Positions 41,701-50,529 of a DNA stretch of 64,000 bases are shown one piece after another. Source of the stretch: Candidatus Nitrosotalea okcheonensis. GTDB taxonomy: Archaea > Thermoproteota > Nitrososphaeria > Nitrososphaerales > Nitrosopumilaceae. The first letter of the stretch is position 1. Every line of letters starts with the position of its first letter. The translations under genes and the position numbers were made by a program. Under the pieces are notes generated by a model. That model was not told the DNA's origin, searched no databases, and saw nothing but the letters and a program-made list of their open reading frames with translations. The stretch covers positions 637,073 through 701,072 of the forward strand of contig NZ_LT841358.1 of the NCBI RefSeq assembly GCF_900177045.1. The letters run 5' to 3'.

Positions 41701-42483
41701 ATGAAGATATCTAAAATTTTTCTCTATGATGAGCCAACAGTTCCTGAAATCAAGATAGATAGACTGGCCAGATTTTTGGAGGAGACGTTATGTGTTACAG
41801 TAGAGATAAGAAAAAATTTCTTTATGCATTTCAATTCGGATAAAAATACAGCACATAATCTAGCATCATCTAGAGTTTTTAATCCATATGTTCCATTTGA
41901 AAGACACATTCCAACAAAAGAAGAGATGGATTTTGAAGAAAAGTCGCATGGGAACAATTCTAACTCAAACATAGTACTATACGACGGGTTTGAGTTGCAG
42001 AGAATTATGCAATGTATGATTCCAAACGAAGAATTGTCAAGTGAGATGTTTCACTTGGTTTTTACCACAAGACTTGGATGCACGTACGATTATGACGATT
42101 ATAGATACCATGGAAGGGCAGTAATTTGTTCAAATCCGTCATTCATCTCAACTACTGGAATAATAGAGGCGCCTGCCAAGCCCCGTGCGTACTATATCAG
42201 CATGCATCAGACCATATCGCAAGGCCTTAATTTAGATGCATTAAAGGAACAGTTTCGAGGCAGGTTTCTTGAATATCATGATAAGAATCTTGATCAAGTT
42301 GTAAGAGGATACGCCCTTCAGGCCATCCTCTATTACATTACTGCGGAGCCATTTTGTGATTCAGCAGAATGTATTTTGTACAATGCACACTGGCAAGAAG
42401 ATCTAATTTGTGCACAGATACAATCAGGAAAATTGTGTATGCACCACCAGAAAATTCTCGAGTCGATCAAAAAGCCTGAATAA
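41701..42483 (+). CDS. DUF6775-like putative metallopeptidase
   Basis: A 260-residue soluble protein. Near the C-terminus it has FCDSAECILYNAHWQEDLIC followed by SGKLCMHHQKIL, a Cys/His cluster like that in the DUF6775 and archaemetzincin group, but no classic HExxHxxGxxH site. The N-terminal part resembles a degenerate protease fold (HLVFTTRLGCTYDYDDYRYH). It lies between thi4 and trxB. I am confident that it is a real gene, less so about the family name. Confidence 0.6.
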   Translation: MKISKIFLYDEPTVPEIKIDRLARFLEETLCVTVEIRKNFFMHFNSDKNTAHNLASSRVFNPYVPFERHIPTKEEMDFEEKSHGNNSNSNIVLYDGFELQRIMQCMIPNEELSSEMFHLVFTTRLGCTYDYDDYRYHGRAVICSNPSFISTTGIIEAPAKPRAYYISMHQTISQGLNLDALKEQFRGRFLEYHDKNLDQVVRGYALQAILYYITAEPFCDSAECILYNAHWQEDLICAQIQSGKLCMHHQKILESIKKPE

Positions 42484-42513
42484 TTTAAATATGAACTTGA
42501 ACGAGTTTGATTT

Positions 42514-43476
42514 GTGCAAGCAGAAATAAGATCAGATGATAAAAAACCAGAAACTAGAAAAAAGTTTGACGTGATAATTATTGGTGCAGGTCCTGCAGGA
42601 TATACTGCTGCAATTTACACATCACGTGCAAAACGTGAAACGCTCATAATTTCAGGCATTCTCCCTGGTGGCCAGCTGATGCTTACGACGGAGGTTGAAA
42701 ATTTCCCAGGCTTTGCAAGCGGAATCATGGGACCTGAATTAATGACAACAATGCGGCAGCAGGCAGAACGAATGGGAACCACAATCATTGATGATGAAGT
42801 GGTAAACGTCGATTTCAGACACAAGCCGTTTAAGATATTAACATATTCTGAAGAATATGAGGCAGATTCAGTAATCATTGCAACAGGCGCAACCCCAAGA
42901 AAGATTGGTGCCAAAGGAGAGCAGGAGTTTAGCGCACGTGGTGTTTCATATTGCGCAACATGTGATGGACCATTTTTTAAAAATCAAGAAATTGTAGTTG
43001 CAGGTGGAGGAGATTCTGCCATGGAAGAGGCCATATTTCTCACCAAGTTTGCAAACAAGATCCACGTGATACATAGAAAAGACAAGCTTCGTGCAAGCAA
43101 GATTATGCAAGACAGGGCTTTTGAAAATCAAAAAATCCAATTCCATTGGAATACCATAATTGAAGAGATTAAAGGCAATCAAAAGGTGAATCAGATAACA
43201 GTCAAGAACACCACAACAAACAAGGTGGATACGCTGGAAGTGGGCGGAATATTTGTTGCAATAGGACACGAGCCAAATACAAAATTATTCCAAGGTCAGA
43301 TTGACTTGGATACCAATGGATACATTGCACTAAAAAATCACACACAAACAAATGTGGAAGGAGTATTTGCTGCAGGAGACGTACACGACCATAGATACAG
43401 ACAGGCAATTACCGCAGCTGCTTTTGGATGCATGGCTGCAATTGACGTAGACAAGTACCTCTCAGAACACAAATGA
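42514..43476 (+). CDS. trxB: Thioredoxin reductase
   Basis: A 320-residue FAD/NADPH enzyme reducing thioredoxin or similar. FAD loop IIGAGPAGYTAAIYTSRAKR, active-site SYCATCDGPFF (CxxC), NADPH loop VVAGGGDSAMEEAIFL and the C-terminal FAD contact GVFAAGDVHDHRYRQAI. Starts at GTG. Convergent with the cysteine-synthase-family gene; stops abut at 43476/43477. Confidence 0.95.
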   Translation: MQAEIRSDDKKPETRKKFDVIIIGAGPAGYTAAIYTSRAKRETLIISGILPGGQLMLTTEVENFPGFASGIMGPELMTTMRQQAERMGTTIIDDEVVNVDFRHKPFKILTYSEEYEADSVIIATGATPRKIGAKGEQEFSARGVSYCATCDGPFFKNQEIVVAGGGDSAMEEAIFLTKFANKIHVIHRKDKLRASKIMQDRAFENQKIQFHWNTIIEEIKGNQKVNQITVKNTTTNKVDTLEVGGIFVAIGHEPNTKLFQGQIDLDTNGYIALKNHTQTNVEGVFAAGDVHDHRYRQAITAAAFGCMAAIDVDKYLSEHK

Positions 43477-44469
43477 TTATTCTCTGACTTTTGATATGTA
43501 TCTTGAATTTTCTAATGCCGAATCGTATTCGCTTTCTGTAAGTATTTTTTGTTGAGTATAGAGGCTCTTGAACTTTCTTCCATCGTCTGCAAATATTCCA
43601 ACTACACATCCATTTGAGATATCATATTTTTTCATTGCAGTATATACAGTGGCAGAGGAAGGGCTTACAAGCATCTTTTCTTTTTGCAATATCTCCTTGA
43701 CAGAAGCAAATGCTTCTTCGTTTGTGATTGTCACCCAATCGTCTACCACTTGTTCACGTTTGATAAACAAGTCAGGTTTGGAAGACTCTTCAAAGTTTCT
43801 CAGGCCCTGAATCAGGTGATTCTGCTGTGGCTGAACTGCAATTATCTTGATGTTTGGATTCTTTTCTTTTAGATATGCACCAATACCTGTAATGGTTCCT
43901 CCGGTTCCCACTCCAGTGAAAAAGTGGGTTATCTTTCCTTGTGTTTGTTCCCAGATTTCAGGGCCTGTACCTTTGTAGTGACCCATAAAATTTGCCTCGT
44001 TTGCATATTGATTTGGAGAATAGTATTTGTCAGGCCTTGCAGATGCAATGGACCTTGCAAGAGCAATGCTTTGATCTGTTCCGGCACCTACCTTTGGGCA
44101 TAGGTCGTCTGTTGTTTGATACAAAGTAGCACCAAGTGATTCAATTATTTTTTTGGTTTCATCGCTTGCCTTTTCAGGAATTACGATTTCAACTTTGTAT
44201 CCAAGAATCTTTGCAATTCCTGCAAGTGCAATTCCCGTGTTACCCGAAGTTGGCTCTATGATTATAGTGTGACCTCTTTTGACAAGACCTCCTTCTTCAG
44301 CCATCTTGATCATCCAGTATGCAGCCCTGTCTTTCACAGAACCAAAAGGATTGTAAAATTCCAGTTTAGCAAAAAAATCAGCATTGTCTCTTGAAAGCGA
44401 TTCTAACTTTACAATTGGTGTATCACCAATTTTTATTGCCATACCAGCATCTTCTAGTGTTTCAGCCAA
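43477..44469 (-). CDS. cysM: Cysteine-synthase-family PLP enzyme
   Basis: A 330-residue fold-type II PLP enzyme that replaces a leaving group on an activated serine with sulfide. The Schiff-base lysine is in NPFGSVKDRAAYWMI, substrate loop PTSGNTGIALAGIA, phosphate loop TGVGTGGTITGIGAYL. O-acetylserine and O-phosphoserine are the possible substrates. It follows the TusA gene by 6 bases, so sulfur may be delivered by that carrier. TTG start. Confidence 0.9.
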   Translation of the reverse strand: MAETLEDAGMAIKIGDTPIVKLESLSRDNADFFAKLEFYNPFGSVKDRAAYWMIKMAEEGGLVKRGHTIIIEPTSGNTGIALAGIAKILGYKVEIVIPEKASDETKKIIESLGATLYQTTDDLCPKVGAGTDQSIALARSIASARPDKYYSPNQYANEANFMGHYKGTGPEIWEQTQGKITHFFTGVGTGGTITGIGAYLKEKNPNIKIIAVQPQQNHLIQGLRNFEESSKPDLFIKREQVVDDWVTITNEEAFASVKEILQKEKMLVSPSSATVYTAMKKYDISNGCVVGIFADDGRKFKSLYTQQKILTESEYDSALENSRYISKVRE

Positions 44470-44475
44470 GTTAGA

Positions 44476-44724
44476 TTATTTCACCTTCTTGATTGTAAAT
44501 TCTAGATCCTTGTCTGTTTTTTTAATACCAATTAATTGGTGACCAGTTCTATTCACCCATCTTGTGATATCTTCTTCAGAGGCAGGATCATCTGCAGTTA
44601 TTTTTAGGATATTTCCCACGGCCATTCTTTCCATTTCGATCTTTGTCCTAAAGACAGGCTCGGGACAGAACATGCCTCGTACATCAATGGTCTTGGTTGG
44701 AGTTAATTCTGAAATGTCAGTCAC
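44476..44724 (-). CDS. tusA: TusA/SirA-family sulfur carrier
   Basis: An 82-residue protein with the family motif RGMFCPEPVFRTKIEMERM; the cysteine of CPEP carries persulfide sulfur. The C-terminal strands (KILKITADDPASEEDITRWV) complete the two-layer fold. It precedes the cysteine-synthase-family gene in the same operon, so it may hand sulfur to cysteine or thiolation pathways. Confidence 0.92.
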   Translation of the reverse strand: MTDISELTPTKTIDVRGMFCPEPVFRTKIEMERMAVGNILKITADDPASEEDITRWVNRTGHQLIGIKKTDKDLEFTIKKVK

Positions 44725-44785
44725 CTGTAAGCAAAAAAGTGCTCACGCAATATTAAAATCTATTCATAAGTGCACAAAAATTACA

Positions 44786-45706
44786 TCATCTAAGAATCAT
44801 TGGTAGTATTGCTCGTAGATTTCTTTCATACAAAACAGTATGATCATGGTCTTTGAAGTTTATCTTGTTTGAAAGTTTTGTAATTAGACGTACTGCTACT
44901 TTGTAGGCAGTTGTCCATACAATACTATCGGGATTTGATTCAAAGGCATTAATCAAAAATCTGCACACGCCCGTCAGATGAGGATGGTGTTCTTCAAAGT
45001 ATATGAGAATGTCCTCTTTAGAGTTTTCAATCTTGTACAATGCATGTTCTATCATTTCTCGGCTCGTGATGTAGCCTGTATCACCTATTGTAACGTTACC
45101 ATGACGTAGTGCATACAATATATCATCAAGATTATTCTCTGAATCAATCATGTTTGTGCATCTGCCAAGTGTGGATGCAACATGTGAATCACTTCCCACG
45201 ACTTCTACAAGGTTTGATGCTTTAGCAAAATGGTATGCTCTAAGATTAGAGTACCGGTCCACGTTATTGCTGTTAAAGACCTCAATCAGATCACACAGAG
45301 CAGCTTTTTCCCTTAAACCATTACTGAGCCCAAATGGATGTGGAGCACAAGAAACTGCACCTTGGGATTGTATGTTATCCAGTATTTCCTCGAGACTACT
45401 CCCGGCCTTTATTGTTTGATTTAAACCAAATGCAAGGACATGTATTCCCTGATCAGTTGTTATTTCTTCTCCAGGATATACGCGAATTTTTTTGTATTTA
45501 TCATGATTCTGCTGATATTCCAAAAGGGAGCCGTATCCGTTCAAGGTATTGTGATTTGTAATGAAAAATGCATCAAGATCGGTGTCATGTGCTTTATCTA
45601 GCTGCTGCATAACTGTAACACCGCAATCATATGGAGTCTCTTTTGGTCCAAGTTGAAAGTTTGAAAATTCGTTATGACAATGTAATTCGATTTTTAATCC
45701 TGCCAA
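44786..45706 (-). CDS. PHP-domain phosphoesterase
   Basis: A 306-residue protein with the PHP metal motifs: KIELHCHNEFSNFQLG, AFFITNHNTLNGYG, PGEEITTDQGIHVLAFGL, VSCAPHPFGLSNGLR and VVGSDSHVASTLGR. PHP proteins hydrolyse phosphate mono- or diesters with a trinuclear metal centre. Substrate unknown. TTG start. The gene follows cofE by 54 bases. Confidence 0.85.
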   Translation of the reverse strand: MAGLKIELHCHNEFSNFQLGPKETPYDCGVTVMQQLDKAHDTDLDAFFITNHNTLNGYGSLLEYQQNHDKYKKIRVYPGEEITTDQGIHVLAFGLNQTIKAGSSLEEILDNIQSQGAVSCAPHPFGLSNGLREKAALCDLIEVFNSNNVDRYSNLRAYHFAKASNLVEVVGSDSHVASTLGRCTNMIDSENNLDDILYALRHGNVTIGDTGYITSREMIEHALYKIENSKEDILIYFEEHHPHLTGVCRFLINAFESNPDSIVWTTAYKVAVRLITKLSNKINFKDHDHTVLYERNLRAILPMILR

Positions 45707-45760
45707 TGTTTATCGAATCCACCCATCAATGCATATAATCTTTGTTTCCAGAATTTTTGT

Positions 45761-46501
45761 TTATCGGAACAGATCAAGAGATTTGATGCGCAGTAGATCT
45801 TGGAGACGTCCATTTTTTTTGTCAAACGGATAATTGCGTACAATTGCAATTGGTGTGTAAAACGTCTTTCCCCTAACCAGCTCTGTGGCAGAACAGATTT
45901 CATCTGCAGCTGCAATTGCCGTAACCCTAAGAATCTTCTGGAAGTTGTCTTGTTTTCCTTCATAATTAACCACAGGGGACATTCCAGATAGCCCTATTGC
46001 AACATCGGTTTGACCTTCTCGAAACGGCCTCCCAAATGTATCAGATATTAACACCGCAACATTTTTCCCAGTCTTTGCCTTGATGCGTCTTCTAAGCCTT
46101 CGAGCAGAGTTGTCGGCATTTTTTGGAAGAAGTGTAGCAAATCCTTTTTCCATGTTGCTTTCATCAATTCCCGCATTTGCGCAGACAAGACCATGTCGCG
46201 TTTGTGATATTATTATACCATTTTTCATGCGAATAATTCTTTTTGTTTCATCAAGAATTAGTTGTACGATTCTCGGATCTTTTTTGTATGCGCTTGCAAT
46301 TCCTGTTGCAAGAAGTGTTGGCTTGACTTTGGTCAAGTCAGTTTTTTGCCCCTCTTGTTTTGAGATTATCTTTTGCGTAAATACTAGAATGTCACCTTCC
46401 TTCAATTCCCTACCGGCTTTTGTTTTAAGCAAAATCTCAACTAGGTCATCCCCAAGTTCTACGTCACAGGATATCTTGACCGGTATTATTTGCAGTGACA
46501 T
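45761..46501 (-). CDS. cofE: Coenzyme F420-0:L-glutamate ligase
   Basis: A 246-residue enzyme that adds glutamates to F420-0 with GTP. The family segments are GDILVFTQKIISKQEG, KNGIIISQTRHGLVCANAGI and VLISDTFGRPFREGQTDVAI. CofE is present in archaea that make F420, consistent with thaumarchaeal use of this cofactor. Minus-strand, downstream of the phosphatase gene. Confidence 0.92.
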   Translation of the reverse strand: MSLQIIPVKISCDVELGDDLVEILLKTKAGRELKEGDILVFTQKIISKQEGQKTDLTKVKPTLLATGIASAYKKDPRIVQLILDETKRIIRMKNGIIISQTRHGLVCANAGIDESNMEKGFATLLPKNADNSARRLRRRIKAKTGKNVAVLISDTFGRPFREGQTDVAIGLSGMSPVVNYEGKQDNFQKILRVTAIAAADEICSATELVRGKTFYTPIAIVRNYPFDKKNGRLQDLLRIKSLDLFR

Positions 46502-46540
46502 ATACCAAGTCAGTTTTTACTGCTTAAAATGATATCTTGT

Positions 46541-47191
46541 TTAGGCAAATGCTTGTAGTGATATTTTCAGACCATAGTGTTTGTTTATCAGTCCTATAAT
46601 CTTTGAGAGATCTTTTTCTTCTAGTGTGACAGTTGCTAGCTCCTTTACCATATCCTGGGCTCGAAATGCAATACCAAGACCGCAGATGTTAAACAGTTTA
46701 ACATCATTTGCACCATCTACTACTACCACAACATTCTCTTTTTTTTCTTTCCATTCATTTATTTTTATAATTGCGGATTTTGACTTGTCAGAGTCAACAT
46801 CAATTGTTACACCGTCAAGCTTTCCGTCCTTGAATAGCAGATTGTTTGAAAAAACATAGTCAAGATCTAATTCCTCTTTCAATCTATCAGTCATAAGTGT
46901 AAAGCCTCCCGATACTGCCATGATTTTCCAGCCTGCTGCCTTCAATGCCCGGCATGCCTCTTTTGCACCAGTCATTATTTTAAGTGAGTCAGATACTTCC
47001 TTGCAGGTCTCATAGTCAATGCCACGAAGAAGATCAATTCTTTTCTTCAATCCTTCTTCCCAGTTTATCTTACCTTCAATTCCTTGTCTTGTGATTGCCC
47101 AGATTTCATCTTGCTTGTTAATTTTTTCGGCAAGTATTGGAAGAAATTCTGCGTCAAGTAATACGCCTTCAACATCAAAGATTGCTAACAT
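46541..47191 (-). CDS. SerB-like HAD phosphatase with altered motif I
   Basis: A 216-residue HAD protein, start MLAIFDVEGVLLDAEFLPIL. In motif I the second aspartate (general acid) is replaced by Glu: D6-V7-E8. Motif II is MAVSGGFTLMTDRL, motif III VDSDKSKSAIIKINE and motif IV VVVDGANDVKLF. It resembles phosphoserine phosphatase overall. The Glu change could alter chemistry or substrate. Confidence 0.8.
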   Translation of the reverse strand: MLAIFDVEGVLLDAEFLPILAEKINKQDEIWAITRQGIEGKINWEEGLKKRIDLLRGIDYETCKEVSDSLKIMTGAKEACRALKAAGWKIMAVSGGFTLMTDRLKEELDLDYVFSNNLLFKDGKLDGVTIDVDSDKSKSAIIKINEWKEKKENVVVVVDGANDVKLFNICGLGIAFRAQDMVKELATVTLEEKDLSKIIGLINKHYGLKISLQAFA

Positions 47192-47292
47192 CAGTTTCTT
47201 CTTTCAACCATAAATCAGATTATATTAATCTTAAGCGATTATCAGATCTTTTTACCACTAGTAATATATTCAAGGTTATCAAGCTGACAAAT

Positions 47293-47577
47293 ATGGCAGA
47301 GCTTCCACACAAATACGAAGTACCAGTAAAAGTCGTTGCAAAAGCTATCAAATTGTCAGATGAAACAAAAGAAGAACTCAAGGCATCAGGCATGATGGAT
47401 GATAAAGGAAAACTCAAGCTAAAAGGAGTCAGCCCAAAAATGCTCAAGCGCATGAAAGAAGAGGCAGTAGATTGCCCTGTTTTAAAAAATGAACTTCCAT
47501 TCATACAATGTTTTGTATGCTCCAATTTCCAGAGCAGAGTATCAGGAAAGGTGCTCTGTAAAGGCGATCCGCTCTAA
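47293..47577 (+). CDS. 94-residue protein with C-terminal Cys4 site
   Basis: Begins MAELPHKYEVPVKVVAKAIK. The C-terminal third has four cysteines (EAVDCPVL, IQCFVCSNFQSRV and KVLCKGDPL), probably binding zinc. A TATA-like TAATATATT about 26 bases upstream of this ATG makes it the likely start; the longer frame overlaps the serB-like gene. Family not recognised. Confidence 0.65.
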   Translation: MAELPHKYEVPVKVVAKAIKLSDETKEELKASGMMDDKGKLKLKGVSPKMLKRMKEEAVDCPVLKNELPFIQCFVCSNFQSRVSGKVLCKGDPL

Positions 47578-47620
47578 AAACCAGAAAAGCTCATTAGTGT
47601 AACTAAAAGAAAGACTGGAA

Positions 47621-49063
47621 TTGAGCAAAGAGATAGGAATCACAGTAAAGAAAGATGAAAATTTTAGTGAATGGTACACACAGGTAGTACTGAAAGCACA
47701 TCTTGCAGATTATGCCCCAGTAAAAGGCCTCATTGTCCTTAGACCCTACGGATATTCAATATGGGAATCGTTGAAATCTTCACTTGATCAAAAGTTAAAA
47801 GCAACAGGCCATGAAAACGGTTTTCTCCCAGTCCTAATACCAGAGTCATTACTAAGTAAAGAGTCGGATCACTTTGCTGGATTTACACCAGAGGTATTCT
47901 GGGTTACACATTCTGGGGAGACAGAGATTGGGGACAAACTTGCACTGAGACCTACTTCGGAGGCCCTTGCATATTCAATGTATGCAAAATGGATAAAGAG
48001 TTGGAGAGACCTGCCACTCAAGATTAATTTCTGGAATACCGCATTGAGGGCAGAGATAAAGGCAACTAAACCATTTTTGAGAACATCAGAATTTCTCTGG
48101 CAAGAAGGTCACACTGTACATGCTACAAAAGAAGAGGCAGAGCAAGAAGTTATGTCAATACTTGAAATGTACAAAAAAACAGTTGAAGAAGAACTTGCAA
48201 TTCCTGTGATCACTGGCAAAAAAAGTGAAAAAGAGAAATTTGTTGGTGCAGTATACACCACAACAATGGAGTCAATCATGCCAGACGGTAAAGCACTCCA
48301 GATGGGTACATCCCACTTTTTGGGACAAAACTTCTCCAAACCATTCGATGTAAAGTTCCTGGACAAGCAAAATGTAGAGACGTTTGCATGGCAGACATCA
48401 TGGGGAATTTCATGGCGTCTAATAGGAGCACTAATTATGATCCATGGTGATGACAAGGGACTAGTTCTGCCACCTCGCGTTGCACCAATACAGGTAGTCA
48501 TAGTACCAATTTATTATTCACCACAAGACATGGAGATTGTTCTCAGTAAGGTTTCTGAAATAAAACAAGCCCTGACAAAGCACAATCTTCGCGTACACAT
48601 GGATGTAAGAGATGAAGTTACTCCAGGATACAAATTCCACGATTGGGAGATGAAGGGCGTACCGTTACGAGTTGAGATAGGCCCAAAGGACATCGCAAAA
48701 GGTAAGATGGTTCTTGTTCGCAGAGACAATCTCAAGAAAATGGATCTGGCATTCAAAGATACAGAGAACGGAATTCTCTGCGTGTTAGATGAGATTCAGC
48801 AGAATCTCTTTGAAAATGCCAAGAATCTTTTAAGAGAAAAAACAAGAGAAGTGACAGACTTTGATGAATTCAAGTCAGAGATGGAAACGGGTACATTTCT
48901 TTATTCACCATGGTGTGGACAGACAAAATGCGAAGAGATCATAAAAGAGTCAACAGGTGCAGACATTAGAGTAATTCCATTTGATGCAAAGATACAAGAC
49001 TCCAAGTGTATCATATGCAAGAATCAGACCACCATACATGCAATTTTTGCAAGAAGTTATTAG
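47621..49063 (+). CDS. proS: Prolyl-tRNA synthetase
   Basis: A 480-residue class II synthetase of the archaeal/eukaryotic type. Motif 2 is in EIKATKPFLRTSEFLWQEGH, motif 3 in TSWGISWRLIGALIMIHGDD. The anticodon-binding domain (PRVAPIQVVIVPIYYSPQDM) is followed by the zinc-binding C-terminal domain (SPWCGQTKCEE and DSKCIICKNQ). TTG start. The family charges tRNA-Pro. Confidence 0.95.
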   Translation: MSKEIGITVKKDENFSEWYTQVVLKAHLADYAPVKGLIVLRPYGYSIWESLKSSLDQKLKATGHENGFLPVLIPESLLSKESDHFAGFTPEVFWVTHSGETEIGDKLALRPTSEALAYSMYAKWIKSWRDLPLKINFWNTALRAEIKATKPFLRTSEFLWQEGHTVHATKEEAEQEVMSILEMYKKTVEEELAIPVITGKKSEKEKFVGAVYTTTMESIMPDGKALQMGTSHFLGQNFSKPFDVKFLDKQNVETFAWQTSWGISWRLIGALIMIHGDDKGLVLPPRVAPIQVVIVPIYYSPQDMEIVLSKVSEIKQALTKHNLRVHMDVRDEVTPGYKFHDWEMKGVPLRVEIGPKDIAKGKMVLVRRDNLKKMDLAFKDTENGILCVLDEIQQNLFENAKNLLREKTREVTDFDEFKSEMETGTFLYSPWCGQTKCEEIIKESTGADIRVIPFDAKIQDSKCIICKNQTTIHAIFARSY

Positions 49064-49125
49064 CGATGAGACTAGAGCATCATGACAGTCAGACATTATA
49101 TTATACCAAGAAGGTAATGTAACCA

Positions 49126-49440
49126 ATGTCAGGATCAAACCCTTATCGTGACAGAATATACATAATCAAGGATATCATTCTGACACTAGTTCAATATGGA
49201 GAACTCAATCAGACAGCCCTTGTAAGCTTTTGCGGTCTGAATTTAAAAAAACATAAATCGATACTTGAAGAACTCGAATCAAACAATCTTATTCGAAGTG
49301 AGGAAAGGCATCTTGGAAAACGCATCATAACTATGTACAAGCCATCTCCACAAGGAATAGAATTTTGCAAGACAATCTTGGATCCTTATGAAACATTATT
49401 TCCAAGAAAGAAGAAAGACCAGTCAAAAAATGAGATCTAG
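49126..49440 (+). CDS. Winged-helix DNA-binding protein
   Basis: A 104-residue protein with a typical archaeal winged helix (IKDIILTLVQYGELNQTALV, KHKSILEELESNNLIRSEER) and a wing (GKRIITMYKPSPQGIEFCK). Such one-domain regulators are common in Nitrososphaerota. No effector domain is seen. Its end overlaps the convergent membrane gene by 4 bases. Confidence 0.8.
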   Translation: MSGSNPYRDRIYIIKDIILTLVQYGELNQTALVSFCGLNLKKHKSILEELESNNLIRSEERHLGKRIITMYKPSPQGIEFCKTILDPYETLFPRKKKDQSKNEI

Positions 49441-49820
49441 TCGGGGTCCAAGCCATACTGTGACGCAATCTTTTTGTCAATCTCATCTTTTTGTTGGAGA
49501 TATTCATTATATTTTCTATTCCAGGATTTTAATGTCTTATATTGTCTGATTCCAGTTATCATCCAGCCTACAGATATTGCAATTATTAATCCAAGCAGTA
49601 TGCTCAGTGCTACTCCAAAGTCATATTCATTATCAAGAACAATGACAAAATTTTTGTGAGTTAACAGGAATACAGAAAGTCCTATTGCAAAAGGTGCCAA
49701 TATAAAACCAGAGAGTGATACTCCAAGAAGAATTCGTCTCAATTCAAGAATTTTACTTATGAAACTATCCATTAAATCAAGTATATCAAAGCGAGAGCGT
49801 TGTATCTCATCATCAGTCAT
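49437..49820 (-). CDS. Two-span membrane protein, hypothetical
   Basis: A 127-residue protein: an N-terminal amphipathic helix (SRFDILDLMDSFISKILELR), two membrane helices (ILLGVSLSGFILAPFAIGLS and FGVALSILLGLIIAISVGWM), and a charged coiled-coil tail (YNEYLQQKDEIDKKIASQYG). No known family. Probably oligomeric through the tail; inference. Confidence 0.65.
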   Translation of the reverse strand: MTDDEIQRSRFDILDLMDSFISKILELRRILLGVSLSGFILAPFAIGLSVFLLTHKNFVIVLDNEYDFGVALSILLGLIIAISVGWMITGIRQYKTLKSWNRKYNEYLQQKDEIDKKIASQYGLDPD

Positions 49821-49880
49821 ATCGATTTGGCCTTTCCTGCTTATTGTTGCAATGGTTTCTAAATATTTTGGCTGTCAATT

Positions 49881-50372
49881 TCATGGATCCACGGTTATTG
49901 TGCCGTTCATTTCAGGATGTATTTTAGAATAATATTTAAAACTGCCAACCTTGTCTGCAACAAAGTTTATGGTCTGAGCCTCAAAATACTTTAGATGTCT
50001 TGTATGAACATTAAATGCATCAATGTTCAAATCTTGGGCTGAGCCAGTATCCTTGTCTTCATTTATCACATGCAATGCAACCAGTGTTCCTTCTGGAATA
50101 TGAATTGCAGGATCAAAATTCGTGCCAGAAAATGCTTTCTTTCCAGTTTTAGTAGATTGTTCATCATACGAGTATCCTTGGGCATTGTGAATTGCAAGTA
50201 TGTAGATATTGGTAGCTGTTGCAAATACTGGATGATCTACATTTACAGGAATTGAAGAGTTCCAGATATAATAAGCACCACCAGCTACAGCTAGCGCAAT
50301 AACTGCAACAGTCATTATCAAACCCTTAGAAATAGGATTAGACTTGGCCTTGTTCTTTTGTTTTTTTCCCAC
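49881..50372 (-). CDS. Membrane-anchored cupredoxin-like protein lacking the copper Cys
   Basis: A 163-residue protein: an anchor helix at about 17-37 (LIMTVAVIALAVAGGAYYIW), then a single cupredoxin-like domain outside the membrane. Candidate copper ligands are His123/His126 (NVHTRHLKYF), His152 and Met155 (YYSKIHPEMNG). The place normally held by Cys in blue-copper and CuA sites is Ser149. Without Cys a type 1 or CuA centre is unlikely; a different copper site or a structural role is possible. It lies upstream of and divergent from the HtrA-type protease. Confidence 0.75.
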   Translation of the reverse strand: MGKKQKNKAKSNPISKGLIMTVAVIALAVAGGAYYIWNSSIPVNVDHPVFATATNIYILAIHNAQGYSYDEQSTKTGKKAFSGTNFDPAIHIPEGTLVALHVINEDKDTGSAQDLNIDAFNVHTRHLKYFEAQTINFVADKVGSFKYYSKIHPEMNGTITVDP

Positions 50373-50529
50373 TATAAAACCAGTGAATCGTGTGTATATT
50401 TATGTAATGATTACCAAAGTTTAGCAAAATATATTACTGAAAAATTAGTGGTTAACTCGACAATTAGATGGAACATTTGATAGTAAAACATAATATTTTG
50501 ATATGCAGAATTTGTGCAGAGGTTTCAAC

